Positions 41,478-50,426 of a stretch of DNA of 64,000 nucleotides are shown here, in pieces. The position numbers and the translations under genes are program-made. The stretch lies in assembly GCA_041862635.1 (NCBI GenBank), contig JBGVTO010000195.1, positions 5,653-69,652 of the forward strand. The letters run 5' to 3'. The first letter of the stretch is position 1; each line of letters opens with the position of its first letter. The notes below the pieces were generated by a model. That model was given only the letters and a program-made list of their open reading frames with translations. It did not search any database and was not told the origin of the DNA. The stretch comes from NIOZ-UU13 sp041862635. Lineage in GTDB: Bacteria > Planctomycetota > Phycisphaerae > Sedimentisphaerales > Anaerobacaceae.

Positions 41478-42149
41478 TTAATGGTGATGGTGAACATGCG
41501 ACAAATCGTCCGATGATTTCACAAATAACAACGGAAAAACAATATCGCTGAAACAGCACGGCAGCAAAACCGCCAGGAAAAGGAATCCGAAACTGCCGAC
41601 CGCTTTCAAGATTGTTATCTGCCCGCCCATCGCCATCAGCATATGGAACGAGGACGCCCACGTGCTAAGCAAAACATGGCCTGCATGCGGAACCTTGGTC
41701 CTCGGCTTGAAAATTGCTATCAGCACACCTGCTATTGCGGCTGGTATTACAATGTACCAGCCTTCAATAAAGCCGATATGTGCCTGTTCAGCGAAACTTG
41801 CATGTTCGTGCGCGTGGGACTCGATACGCATACCTAAAAGCAACTCGCCGACATAAGGTATCAGCGAATCACTAAGGGTTCCGATGGCAACCGAACCAAA
41901 GAATCCCACCAGCAGGACAAAGATTGTTTTTCTTCTTTTAGTGTGAAACTGAAACATCGAGGAGATTACGATTGCACTCAATAACACATGCCCCGGATGG
42001 AATACATAGAATATCCTGCGGCTCGTCTCATGTTCAAGATTCTTAAACAGCAGCATGCAGACGATACCTGTAAAAGCCCCGAACAAAGTAAAAGGTGCGT
42101 GGCTCTCCAATTCATGCAAAATAATTGCAGGCTTTTTTCGTATTTGCAT
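41478..42149 (-). CDS. Histidine-rich six-helix membrane protein, candidate metal transporter
   Basis: The protein has 223 residues with about six membrane segments and an internal duplication: FHPGHVLLSA in the first half and PHAGHVLLST in the second. A cytosolic or periplasmic loop has ESHAHEHASFAEQAH, and the C-terminus ends in HVHHHH. The last membrane segment contains a CC pair. It lies directly upstream of a Fur-type gene, behind a dyad at 42226. Zinc (or other divalent metal) transport is inferred; I recognise no named family. Confidence 0.7.
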   Translation of the reverse strand: MQIRKKPAIILHELESHAPFTLFGAFTGIVCMLLFKNLEHETSRRIFYVFHPGHVLLSAIVISSMFQFHTKRRKTIFVLLVGFFGSVAIGTLSDSLIPYVGELLLGMRIESHAHEHASFAEQAHIGFIEGWYIVIPAAIAGVLIAIFKPRTKVPHAGHVLLSTWASSFHMLMAMGGQITILKAVGSFGFLFLAVLLPCCFSDIVFPLLFVKSSDDLSHVHHHH

Positions 42150-42225
42150 TTAGCACCTCGAAGCTGTCGATTGTCAAAATTAGATTCAAACTTGAAAGAA
42201 CATTTTATACTTACTACGTTAAAAT

Positions 42226-42240
42226 TGCAACTAAGTTGCA
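42226..42240 (-). promoter_or_regulatory. Dyad TGCAAC-TAA-GTTGCA, candidate Fur/Zur operator
   Basis: Perfect 6-bp arms around TAA lie in AT-rich sequence 77 bp upstream of the histidine-rich membrane protein gene. A Fur-family gene follows that gene in the same unit. That the dyad is its binding site is inference. Confidence 0.5.
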
Positions 42241-42552
42241 TATTTTTTTTATTTTTTTTCCGTTTCAGTATTAATCGGATGGTCATACGCTTATAAACAT
42301 AAGCAAGCTTGTTTACTCAGGATAAAAAAGTTATAAGCCGGATTATACAACTGAAGTGGAAAAGGAGCTTTGCAAAAAGCACTCTAACTAAATCGACAGT
42401 ACATTAGTGCGAATATTTATGAATCAAAAGATTTTTTTAACAGTTCCGTATGTCACCTCTTGCGTTCCGCTGTCCTCGAATCTATAATACACACACGTAA
42501 CGATGGCTCATATTGTGAGCCGCCATTTAAATTAAAGAAACGGGTACAGCTA

Positions 42553-43665
42553 ATGAGCAATCAATCGCCTGAAACCAGAACAGGTAAGATAAGTCAAGGG
42601 TGGCTACGTCGGAACGCCCCAAAGGCGGTCATCGTTCTCGCTGCGTTAGCGATATTGACCGCCATCACGAAAATACCGACGCAAAAACGGGATGCACCTC
42701 CCACCGAAGCACCGCCGGTGAACGTCTCGGTCATCACTGTAATTGCCGAACCCCAGCTTGCCGACACCTTCGACCTGCCGGCCATCGTTGAGCCGAACCG
42801 CATCGTCACGGTTTCCGCCGAGGTCGCAGGCCGCATCGAGCGTATCCCCCAAAAGGAGGGAAGCGAAGTCCGAGCAGGGGACCTGCTCATCCAGCTCAAT
42901 ACGGACCTCATCCGTCCCATGTTTGAAATCGCCGAGGTGCAGGTCGAGCGAGACCAGATCGAGTTCGACCGCATGACGAATCTCGTCAAACAGGACGCCA
43001 CCCCCCGCCGTGACCTGGAGAATGCCACTACCCAGCTCGCCATCAGCAAGGCCCGCCTCGCGGAGGTCCGCGCCCGTCTGGACCGCACCAGCATCCTTGC
43101 CCCAACGGCCGGTGTGCTGAACGAGCTCCTCGTCGAGCAGGGGGAGTACGTTGATGCCGGCAAGGCGGTGGCCGAGGTCGTGGATACGCATACGGTTAAG
43201 GTCGTGGTGGAAGTACCTGAACGCGACATTGCGTTTTTCGCCACAGGCCAGAAGACGCGTATCTTTGTGGACGTAAAGGGCCAGCAGAAATCGCTGGTCG
43301 GGACTATCTCATTCATCAGCGAGCTGGCCGATCAGCGAACACGCTCCACGCGCTTGGAAATTACTCTGGAGAACAAGGAACGGCTTCTGCGGAGCGGGCA
43401 GATCGTGCTTGTCCGCCTGACCCGCCGAATCCTGAAAGACGCCATCCTGGTCCCGCTGCTGGCGGTGATTCCGATGGAGGATAGCAAGGCCGTCTATGTC
43501 GTCAATTCCACAAAAGCCGAGCGTCGCGAAATCGAGCTCGGAGTCATCAAGGGTAATCGTGTCCAGGTGACGGGGGGTTTGGAGCCGGGCGACCGCCTGA
43601 TTATCGCCGGTCATCGATTTGTCGCGCCGGGACAGAAGGTAAACATCGTATCGGAGAATAAATAG
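42553..43665 (+). CDS. RND efflux periplasmic adaptor (membrane fusion protein)
   Basis: The protein has 370 residues from ATG 42553, chosen because the longer frame starting at 42460 adds a non-homologous leader. An N-terminal membrane anchor covers about 22-38. A lipoyl-like half motif (VSAEVAGRIERIPQKEGSEVRAGDLLIQL), a coiled-coil hairpin (about 115-175), a second lipoyl half (ILAPTAGVLNELLVEQGEYVDAG) and a beta-barrel follow. It links an RND pump to an outer-membrane channel. It ends 5 bp before the pump gene. GC is clearly above the window average. Confidence 0.92.
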   Translation: MSNQSPETRTGKISQGWLRRNAPKAVIVLAALAILTAITKIPTQKRDAPPTEAPPVNVSVITVIAEPQLADTFDLPAIVEPNRIVTVSAEVAGRIERIPQKEGSEVRAGDLLIQLNTDLIRPMFEIAEVQVERDQIEFDRMTNLVKQDATPRRDLENATTQLAISKARLAEVRARLDRTSILAPTAGVLNELLVEQGEYVDAGKAVAEVVDTHTVKVVVEVPERDIAFFATGQKTRIFVDVKGQQKSLVGTISFISELADQRTRSTRLEITLENKERLLRSGQIVLVRLTRRILKDAILVPLLAVIPMEDSKAVYVVNSTKAERREIELGVIKGNRVQVTGGLEPGDRLIIAGHRFVAPGQKVNIVSENK

Positions 43666-43670
43666 CCGCT

Positions 43671-46600
43671 ATGCTGATTACCGACATTGCCATTCGAAAC
43701 CGCACAACGGTGGTTGTCCTGGGACTTATCATCATCCTCATGGGCGGCTACAGTTATCTCTCATTGCCGCGCGAGGCATTCCCGGACATCCCCATCCCGC
43801 ATATCATGGTCACAACGATGTACGAAGGTGTCTCACCGGAAGACATCGAAACATCAGTCACGATGAAGATAGAGAAGGAGCTAAACGGCATTCGTGGTGT
43901 CAAAGAAATCCGCTCCAGCAGCGCCGAGGGGCTCTCGATGATAGACGTGGAGTTCACGCCGGACGTGCAGAGCGATGTGGCCCTCCAGCGGGTGCGCGAC
44001 CGCGTGGACATAGCCAAAGGCGAGCTGCCCATGGACGCCGAGGAGCCGGTAATCAAGGAGATAAACCTCGCCGAGTTCCCTATCATGCTCGTCAGCATTT
44101 CCGGCGACGTCTCACCTGTCCAGCTAAAGGAGATTGCCGACACATTGCAGGACACCCTCGAGGCGGTGCCCGGCGTGCTCAAGGTCGACGTGCTCGGCGC
44201 GCTGGAACCTGAAATCCGGCTGGAGTTTGACCCCGACCGGCTGGCCTCGTACAACCTGATGATACCGGAGATCCTGGCACTGATACCTTCGGAAAACGTA
44301 AACATCTCCGCCGGTGGTCTCGAGACCCAGGGCACAAAGTTCAATGTGCGGATCCCCGCGGAGCTTGTCACGGCCGAAGAGGTGGACCACCTCCTACTGA
44401 CCGTGCGCGACGGCAAGCCCATCTATCTTTCAGACGTCGCAAACGTGCGAGCCACCTTCAAAGACCGAACCAGCTACTCACGACTCAACGGTTCCGGAAA
44501 CGTCACCCTCAGTATCCAGAAGCGTGTTGGCGCCAACGTCGTCCATATCGCCGACTACATCAGGGCCATTATAGACAAGGCGCAGCAGCAGGTCCCCGGC
44601 GCCGTGAAGTTCGACATCACCTTCGACATGTCCAAGTACATCCGCGACATGGTGGCCGACCTGGAAAACAACATCCTAGCCGCCCTGATACTGGTCTCAG
44701 GCGTGCTCCTGCTATTCTTGGGCTGGCGACCGAGCACCATCGTGGCGTTGATTATACCGCTCAGCATGCTAATCGCCTTCTTCCTCATCCAGATGCTCGG
44801 CTACACACTGAACATGATCGTGCTCTTCAGCCTCGTGCTGGTTCTGGGTATGCTCGTAGATAATGCGATTGTCATCGTGGAGAACATATACCGCCACATC
44901 CAGCTCGGGTATAGCCGCGTGGAGGCCGCAATGCTCGGCGCGAGAGAGGTCGCCTTGCCGGTCACAACCTCCACCTTCACGACCGTGTGCGCCTTTTTAC
45001 CACTGATGTTCTGGCCGGGAATCATGGGGGACTTCTTGAAGTATCTACCAATCACCCTGTCACTCGGCCTGCTCGCCTCACTCTTTGTAGCGCTCGTGTT
45101 CAGCCCCACAATCTGCTCGGTTTGGGCCGGTCGGTCGCCCAAGCCGCGTCAGAAGGACCATTGGTTTATCAGGGGCTACCGTCGCCTACAGCGAGCCGGC
45201 TTGGAGAATCCGGCCCTAACCTTGTTTCTGGCTGTGTGCCTCTTGTTTGGCCTGGTGACCCTGTATGCCAAGATCGGTAAGGGAACCGAGTTCTTCCCGC
45301 AAGGCGACCCTGAGCGTGCCGTCATCGACCTCCGCACACCCCAAGGCACGAACATCCGCGAAACGGACCGCTTAGTTCGACTGATCGAAGACCGCATCGA
45401 GCCGTACGAGCCCTGGATCGAGGATATCGTCACGAACGTGGGCTCTTCGGGCGGCGGTCTGGACATCGTGGGCAGCGCCGGCGGCCCGCACCTGGCGAAT
45501 ATCTCACTTATCTTCTATGACTTCGCCGTGCGAGAGCGTCCGTCTATGGAAATCATCGCCGGAATTCGACAGGCCATCGCCGACATACCTGGCGCCGAGA
45601 TTAAGGTCGAAAGGCAAAGGGATGGACCGCCCACCGGTGCGCCAATCACCGTACGACTCATAGGAGAGGACTTCTCCATGCTCGAGCGACTCAGCGACCA
45701 AGCCCGCCGGACAATCGCTGACGTGCCCAACATCGTCAACCTCCGCAGTGACCTGGAGGCCACCCGTCCGGAGCTGGCCTTTACCGTCAACCGCCGCGTC
45801 GCCATGCTCCTCGGCGTCAACACCGCCACAGTCGGCAACTTCCTCAAAATGGCCATCTTTGGCACAAATGTCGGGACATATCGTCAGTACAACGACGAGT
45901 ACGACATCACCGTGCGCCTGCCGCTGGCCGACAGAGTTGACATCGACGACCTGTATCGCCTCAAGATTCCAAACCTGTCCGGGAACTCCGTGCCGGTCAG
46001 TTCGCTCGGTCGTTTCGAGTACCAGGGCGGGTTCGGCACCATCAACCGCGTTAATCAGAAACGCGTCGTCACCATCACGGCCGACGCCGAAGGCCGACTA
46101 AGTTCCGAAGTGCTCAAAGACGTGCAGAAACGCCTGCAAGAATTCGAGCTTCCCGCCGGCTACGAGATTGAGTATGCCGGCGAAAAAGAAACCGAGGACG
46201 AGTCACGCGCCTTCCTCGGAAAGGCCTTCGCAATCGCCATTCTGCTTATCATCCTCGTGCTGGTCATCCAGTTTAATTCACTTAAGGTACCGTTCGTCAT
46301 AATAACCACAGTGCTCCTCTCCCTCATTGGCGCGCTGACAGGATTGCTGATTTGCGGCCTGCCCTTCGGCATCATCATGACGGGCATCGGCGTTATTAGC
46401 CTGGCCGGTGTGGTAGTGAACAACGCCATTGTGCTGCTCGCCTACACACGGCAGTTGCAGCAGCGGGGGATGGACCTCATCTCCGCCGCGGCAGAGGCCG
46501 GTGTCATACGTCTGCGCCCTGTGCTCCTCACCGCCATTACCACCATCATCGGCCTCATACCGATGGCTACCGGCATCGCTTACGACTTCCACACCTTTAC

Positions 46601-46811
46601 CTGGGCCACCAAGAGCGAATCCAGCCAGTGGTGGCGAAATATGGCGGTTGTCGTCATCTTCGGCCTCGGCTTTGCTACGGTCCTGACGCTCATCGTAGCT
46701 CCCTCGCTCTACGTTATGCTCAGTCGCCTCTCACTCTGGCTGGGCTTCAAAGAGATGGAAGCCACGGAAAAATCCGTGACAGGGCAAAAACCGGTCACAG
46801 CCACCGCTTAA
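43671..46811 (+). CDS. RND-family efflux pump, HAE1-like
   Basis: This is a 1046-residue pump with two large periplasmic loops and twelve membrane segments. Typical motifs are PREAFPDIPIP near residue 32, GMLVDNAIVIVENI in TM4 with the proton-relay Asp, and GVISLAGVVVNNAIVL in TM10. The porter domain has QGTNIRETDRLV. It probably exports a hydrophobic compound or a metal-binding molecule. No outer-membrane channel gene is next to it. Base composition is near 60% or above in long stretches (about 67% at 45301-45360), unlike neighbouring genes. Confidence 0.95.
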   Translation: MLITDIAIRNRTTVVVLGLIIILMGGYSYLSLPREAFPDIPIPHIMVTTMYEGVSPEDIETSVTMKIEKELNGIRGVKEIRSSSAEGLSMIDVEFTPDVQSDVALQRVRDRVDIAKGELPMDAEEPVIKEINLAEFPIMLVSISGDVSPVQLKEIADTLQDTLEAVPGVLKVDVLGALEPEIRLEFDPDRLASYNLMIPEILALIPSENVNISAGGLETQGTKFNVRIPAELVTAEEVDHLLLTVRDGKPIYLSDVANVRATFKDRTSYSRLNGSGNVTLSIQKRVGANVVHIADYIRAIIDKAQQQVPGAVKFDITFDMSKYIRDMVADLENNILAALILVSGVLLLFLGWRPSTIVALIIPLSMLIAFFLIQMLGYTLNMIVLFSLVLVLGMLVDNAIVIVENIYRHIQLGYSRVEAAMLGAREVALPVTTSTFTTVCAFLPLMFWPGIMGDFLKYLPITLSLGLLASLFVALVFSPTICSVWAGRSPKPRQKDHWFIRGYRRLQRAGLENPALTLFLAVCLLFGLVTLYAKIGKGTEFFPQGDPERAVIDLRTPQGTNIRETDRLVRLIEDRIEPYEPWIEDIVTNVGSSGGGLDIVGSAGGPHLANISLIFYDFAVRERPSMEIIAGIRQAIADIPGAEIKVERQRDGPPTGAPITVRLIGEDFSMLERLSDQARRTIADVPNIVNLRSDLEATRPELAFTVNRRVAMLLGVNTATVGNFLKMAIFGTNVGTYRQYNDEYDITVRLPLADRVDIDDLYRLKIPNLSGNSVPVSSLGRFEYQGGFGTINRVNQKRVVTITADAEGRLSSEVLKDVQKRLQEFELPAGYEIEYAGEKETEDESRAFLGKAFAIAILLIILVLVIQFNSLKVPFVIITTVLLSLIGALTGLLICGLPFGIIMTGIGVISLAGVVVNNAIVLLAYTRQLQQRGMDLISAAAEAGVIRLRPVLLTAITTIIGLIPMATGIAYDFHTFTWATKSESSQWWRNMAVVVIFGLGFATVLTLIVAPSLYVMLSRLSLWLGFKEMEATEKSVTGQKPVTATA

Positions 46812-46959
46812 TTGTAGTGACGTCAATATTAAATATCCGGGCTTAAAAGCATTGCGAATTTTAGCACAGCGGAGTAAAGTAGAATCTCTATTGAAAGAGT
46901 CTGCATGACAGCAGGATATTATCTTGTGAACGAACACTATGCCTGTAAAGGAGCAGACA

Positions 46960-47736
46960 ATGAAGAAGATAGTTGTATTACTGTGGTTGGTGATTCTCAC
47001 GTCTTGTGTGGGTTGTCGGAGCACCTCTGGTCCGGCTCAGCCGCTCATCGGAATTACAAGTGTTTATAAGGTAGATGAGAACAACGGTTCAGCTTCGACT
47101 ATGGTAGGCTTCACTTATGTGGAGGCCGTTGCTGAGAACGGCGGCGTGCCGGTAGTGCTGCCGACGGTTACAAATGAAGATATTTTGCAGCGATATGTCC
47201 AGGAGCTGGACGGCTTGGTGCTGGTAGGAGGCGATGATATCCCGCCCTCGGCCTATGGCCAGCAGCCACACGAAACAGTAAAAGTATTACCGATGCAGCG
47301 TTACAATTTCGAAAGAAAGTTGATTTCATTATGGCTGAGCAGCGGCAAACCAATGCTTGGGGTTTGTCTGGGTATGCAGTTTACAAATGTCGTTTCAGGT
47401 GGCTCGCTCATACAGGACATCCCTTCGCAGGTGGGAACAGAGGTGGCGCATCGCCGAAAGTACCATCGTGTGCGGATTGAGCCGGGTAGCTCTTTGGCTG
47501 TGCTCCTTGGCGCCGAAGAGGCCATGGTCTATTCAAGCCACCATCAGGCGGTCGATAAGCTGGGGAAGAAACTAAAGGTCATTGCTCACGCCGAAGATGG
47601 TGTCATCGAGGCGATGGAGTCTGTCAACGGTAGATTCGGATTATTTGTCCAGTGGCATCCGGAAAAAATGGAAGATACCGAGCACCGAAATGCAATCTAC
47701 GGTGCGTTGATTCGGGCCTGCGCTACGCGAAACTAA
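46960..47736 (+). CDS. Class I glutamine amidotransferase (peptidase C26) lipoprotein
   Basis: The lipobox LTSC puts a lipidated Cys at 16. The amidotransferase domain has nucleophile C136 in GVCLGMQF and the His/Glu pair in WHPEKM. The HHQAVDKLG segment is typical of gamma-glutamyl-GABA hydrolase (PuuD)-type proteins. ATG 46960 is preceded by AAAGGAG. It is unusual for this family to be a lipoprotein, so a periplasmic gamma-glutamyl hydrolase role is inferred. The next gene, ribF, starts 28 bp later. Confidence 0.88.
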   Translation: MKKIVVLLWLVILTSCVGCRSTSGPAQPLIGITSVYKVDENNGSASTMVGFTYVEAVAENGGVPVVLPTVTNEDILQRYVQELDGLVLVGGDDIPPSAYGQQPHETVKVLPMQRYNFERKLISLWLSSGKPMLGVCLGMQFTNVVSGGSLIQDIPSQVGTEVAHRRKYHRVRIEPGSSLAVLLGAEEAMVYSSHHQAVDKLGKKLKVIAHAEDGVIEAMESVNGRFGLFVQWHPEKMEDTEHRNAIYGALIRACATRN

Positions 47737-47764
47737 TGTTTTCCATAAAAAAGGTAAAGCAGAA

Positions 47765-48748
47765 GTGGAAATTATAGAAACTAACTCAGACCTTTCGCAA
47801 TTAGCGAAAATAAAGAAAGGCTGTGTGCTGACCATCGGCAATTTCGATGGCGTCCACCTCGGACATCAGGAAATAATCAACGCTGCACGAAAGCTCGCTG
47901 ACCAAAGGCACTCTGACCTTGTCCTGATGACCTTTGAGCCGCATCCTGTGGCTATCTTATATCCGGAAAAAGCACCTGGCGTATTAACTCCAATAGTATT
48001 GAAAAAACATTTAATCGCCCAATTCGGTGTGGATTGCCTGGTAATTTTGGAGAGCAGCTATAGGATTTTGAACCTTTCCCCGGAGTCCTTTGTTGATGAA
48101 TTTCTTCTAAAGTCTGTTCAGCCGGATGTTGTGGTCGAAGGAGAAGATTTTAATTTCGGTTACGGCAGAAGTGGTAACGTCCAGATACTAAAGGAGCTGG
48201 GACAGAAGTTCAATTTTGAAATCGTTATTGTGCCGGGCAAAGAAATTAAACTTGCTGATGAACAAAATGCCAGAGTCTCCAGCACCCTGATTCGACATTT
48301 GCTGCACAAGGGTAAAGTAGCGGATGCCGCAAAGGCCCTGGGCAGATATTATCGACTATCCGGCCAAACCACTCTGGGCAAGGGAAAAGGTCGAAAGTTA
48401 GGATTCCCAACGGCCAATATTGACCCCGTTAACCAGATTATACCTGCCGAGGGCGTCTATGCCGGCTTCGTGGAGATAGCCGACACTGAAGAGCAGCTCT
48501 GTGAAAGTAAGAGCAAGCTCCCGGCTGCATTTAGTATCGGAAGAGCAAAGACTTTCATATCCGACCATCCTTTGCTGGTTGAAGCGCACATACTCGGACA
48601 GGACCCGGGTGATTTATACAGCAAACACCTCGCGATGGATTTTGTGGACTTTATCAGACACCAGCAAAAGTTTACCTCACCCCAGCAGCTCTCCGCCCAA
48701 ATCGAAAAAGACTGCAAAAAAACAAAACATATTTTGCAAAACATTTAG
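47765..48748 (+). CDS. ribF: Bifunctional riboflavin kinase/FAD synthetase
   Basis: The nucleotidyltransferase half has TIGNFDGVHLGHQ (about 23-35) and SSTLIRHLL. The kinase half has GKGKGRKLGFPTANID and the EGVYAG segment. It makes FMN and FAD in the cytosol. The start is a GTG at 47765. Length of 327 residues is normal. No other riboflavin gene is nearby. Confidence 0.96.
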   Translation: MEIIETNSDLSQLAKIKKGCVLTIGNFDGVHLGHQEIINAARKLADQRHSDLVLMTFEPHPVAILYPEKAPGVLTPIVLKKHLIAQFGVDCLVILESSYRILNLSPESFVDEFLLKSVQPDVVVEGEDFNFGYGRSGNVQILKELGQKFNFEIVIVPGKEIKLADEQNARVSSTLIRHLLHKGKVADAAKALGRYYRLSGQTTLGKGKGRKLGFPTANIDPVNQIIPAEGVYAGFVEIADTEEQLCESKSKLPAAFSIGRAKTFISDHPLLVEAHILGQDPGDLYSKHLAMDFVDFIRHQQKFTSPQQLSAQIEKDCKKTKHILQNI

Positions 48749-48816
48749 ACAAACACTCTAACTATAGTATGCAGTATCCTAACGCTACTATTCATCAAAA
48801 GTACTGAGAAAATAAG

Positions 48817-49725
48817 ATGAAACTGCCCCCCTCAGCACCTGAATACATCCAAGACGAAGAAAAAATCGTCAACTGGCTATCGCAGCTAACCAATCAATCA
48901 CCAATATCGGTGCGCTCTCGCCTGCAGCAGGAGCGCGACAATCCCGGCATCAACGTATCTCGCGCCCTGCACCAATACGGCCTTGAACCTTATAAATGGA
49001 CCAAAGAATTGACTGAGTTTTATTCCCAGACTGATGCCTTTCTTTACGAGCTTATCGTATGGAATCTCAACAAACGCAAGCGGCGTATTCGCAGGTGCAT
49101 AGGAAAATACCTTTATAAAAATCTCGGACCACACCTCGATATTTTAACTATCGGCGACGGCCTGGGCGTAGATTCGGTATACCTAACCAGAGCAGGTCAC
49201 CACGTAACATATTTCGAAACCTCTGCTTATGCACAGGCCTTTGCAATAAAATTCTTCGCTGACTGCGCCCTGGATATAAAAGTCCTGGACGACCAAAATC
49301 AGATACCTCAAAACTCATATGATGTAGTTATATGCCTTGATGTCCTCGAGCATGTCCCTGACCCTCCTGAATTCGTCAAAACCATCACCAGCTACCTTAA
49401 ACTCAATGGCCACCTCATTATCCATGCGCCTTTTTATCATATTCATCCCAGTACTCCAACACATCTAAAATCAAATCGCAAATATAGCGGCAGCCTAAGA
49501 CTCTTCGAAAGGCACGGACTAAGGCTCGTCGATGGTGAGCTGTCCTGGGCCCCAATAACTTTGAAAAAAACCCCCAGACGGAAAACTGACCATTCACAGT
49601 TTAAACCAAAGCTGTTAGCTGTAAGACTTACTGGGCTGTATCTTGCCCTGGGACGGTTTACAATTTTACCTTTCCTCTGGGTAAAGTCCTATCAACGTAA
49701 AGGCCATCGATGGTTCAATAAGTAA
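48817..49725 (+). CDS. SAM-dependent methyltransferase, class I
   Basis: A Rossmann methyltransferase domain starts near residue 105: motif I is ILTIGDGLGVDSVYLTRAG, and post motifs YDVVICLDVLEHVPDPPEFV and LKLNGHLIIHAPFYH follow. The N-terminal 100 residues are helical and the last 40 basic and hydrophobic. The substrate is unknown; similar proteins are found in glycan loci. It stands between ribF and a GNAT gene with its own start. Confidence 0.85.
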   Translation: MKLPPSAPEYIQDEEKIVNWLSQLTNQSPISVRSRLQQERDNPGINVSRALHQYGLEPYKWTKELTEFYSQTDAFLYELIVWNLNKRKRRIRRCIGKYLYKNLGPHLDILTIGDGLGVDSVYLTRAGHHVTYFETSAYAQAFAIKFFADCALDIKVLDDQNQIPQNSYDVVICLDVLEHVPDPPEFVKTITSYLKLNGHLIIHAPFYHIHPSTPTHLKSNRKYSGSLRLFERHGLRLVDGELSWAPITLKKTPRRKTDHSQFKPKLLAVRLTGLYLALGRFTILPFLWVKSYQRKGHRWFNK

Positions 49726-49872
49726 TCTACAGTCACGATTCCACATCGCTCACAAATCCAGGATTATTATTATTAGACAACTTTGACACTTTCCGCTAAA
49801 TTAACAACATCAGACAATTCCTAAATTCAAAACAGTTGCTATGATGTACAAAGAGTTTTACAAAGGATTAGA

Positions 49873-49962
49873 ATGATAACAAATGATGATTTTCAAAAAG
49901 CAGTCGAGCTACTTATACGAATCGCAAAGTACATTTTAGACATAAAGAGCACAGAAACATAG
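49873..49962 (+). CDS. Short ORF resembling the N-terminus of the NrnA-like protein
   Basis: This 29-codon frame starts at ATG 49873 with AAAGGA 6 bp upstream. It reads MITNDDFQKAVELLIRIAKY and so on. Its first dozen residues match the start of the NrnA-like protein at 51308 (MVTKNDFQKAVELI). It is probably the remnant of a partial duplication; expression as a micropeptide is possible but unsupported. Confidence 0.35.
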   Translation: MITNDDFQKAVELLIRIAKYILDIKSTET

Positions 49963-49982
49963 AAAATGTTAAAAGTAATACA

Positions 49983-50414
49983 ATGGCAGAAGAGCTAAAA
50001 TTCAGATTTGCCACAGAAAGTGACGTCCCCTGGCTTGCAAAGATGAATCAAGAGCTCATTCAGGATGAGGGACATCGCAACAAAATGACATTAGCTGAGC
50101 TTGAGCAAAGGATGTCGGATTTCCTTCAAAACGAATATAATGTCGTTATTGCCAGCTTAGGTCAGAACGATATCGGCTACGCTTTGTATAGACAGGACCC
50201 GGAGTGGTTATATTTAAGGCAGATTTTCATAATAAAGTCAATGAGACATAAAGGCTTCGGCCGAAAATTTATAGAATGGCTTAAAAACAATCCATGGAGA
50301 GATTGCAAAAGAATCAGAACGGACGTTTTGGTAGATAATATAGTTGGCATCGATTTCTGGAAGGCCGTGGGATTTAAAGAATATTGCATTACCCTGGAAA
50401 TGGAAAGCCAGTAA
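49983..50414 (+). CDS. GNAT-family N-acetyltransferase
   Basis: The 143-residue protein has the acetyl-CoA binding motif RHKGFGRKFIEWL at about 80-92 and a C-terminal FWKAVGFKEY strand pair common in GNAT enzymes. It lies 12 bp before the DapF-like gene, so it is likely cotranscribed. The substrate is unknown. Confidence 0.88.
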   Translation: MAEELKFRFATESDVPWLAKMNQELIQDEGHRNKMTLAELEQRMSDFLQNEYNVVIASLGQNDIGYALYRQDPEWLYLRQIFIIKSMRHKGFGRKFIEWLKNNPWRDCKRIRTDVLVDNIVGIDFWKAVGFKEYCITLEMESQ

Positions 50415-50426
50415 AAAGAAAAATAT

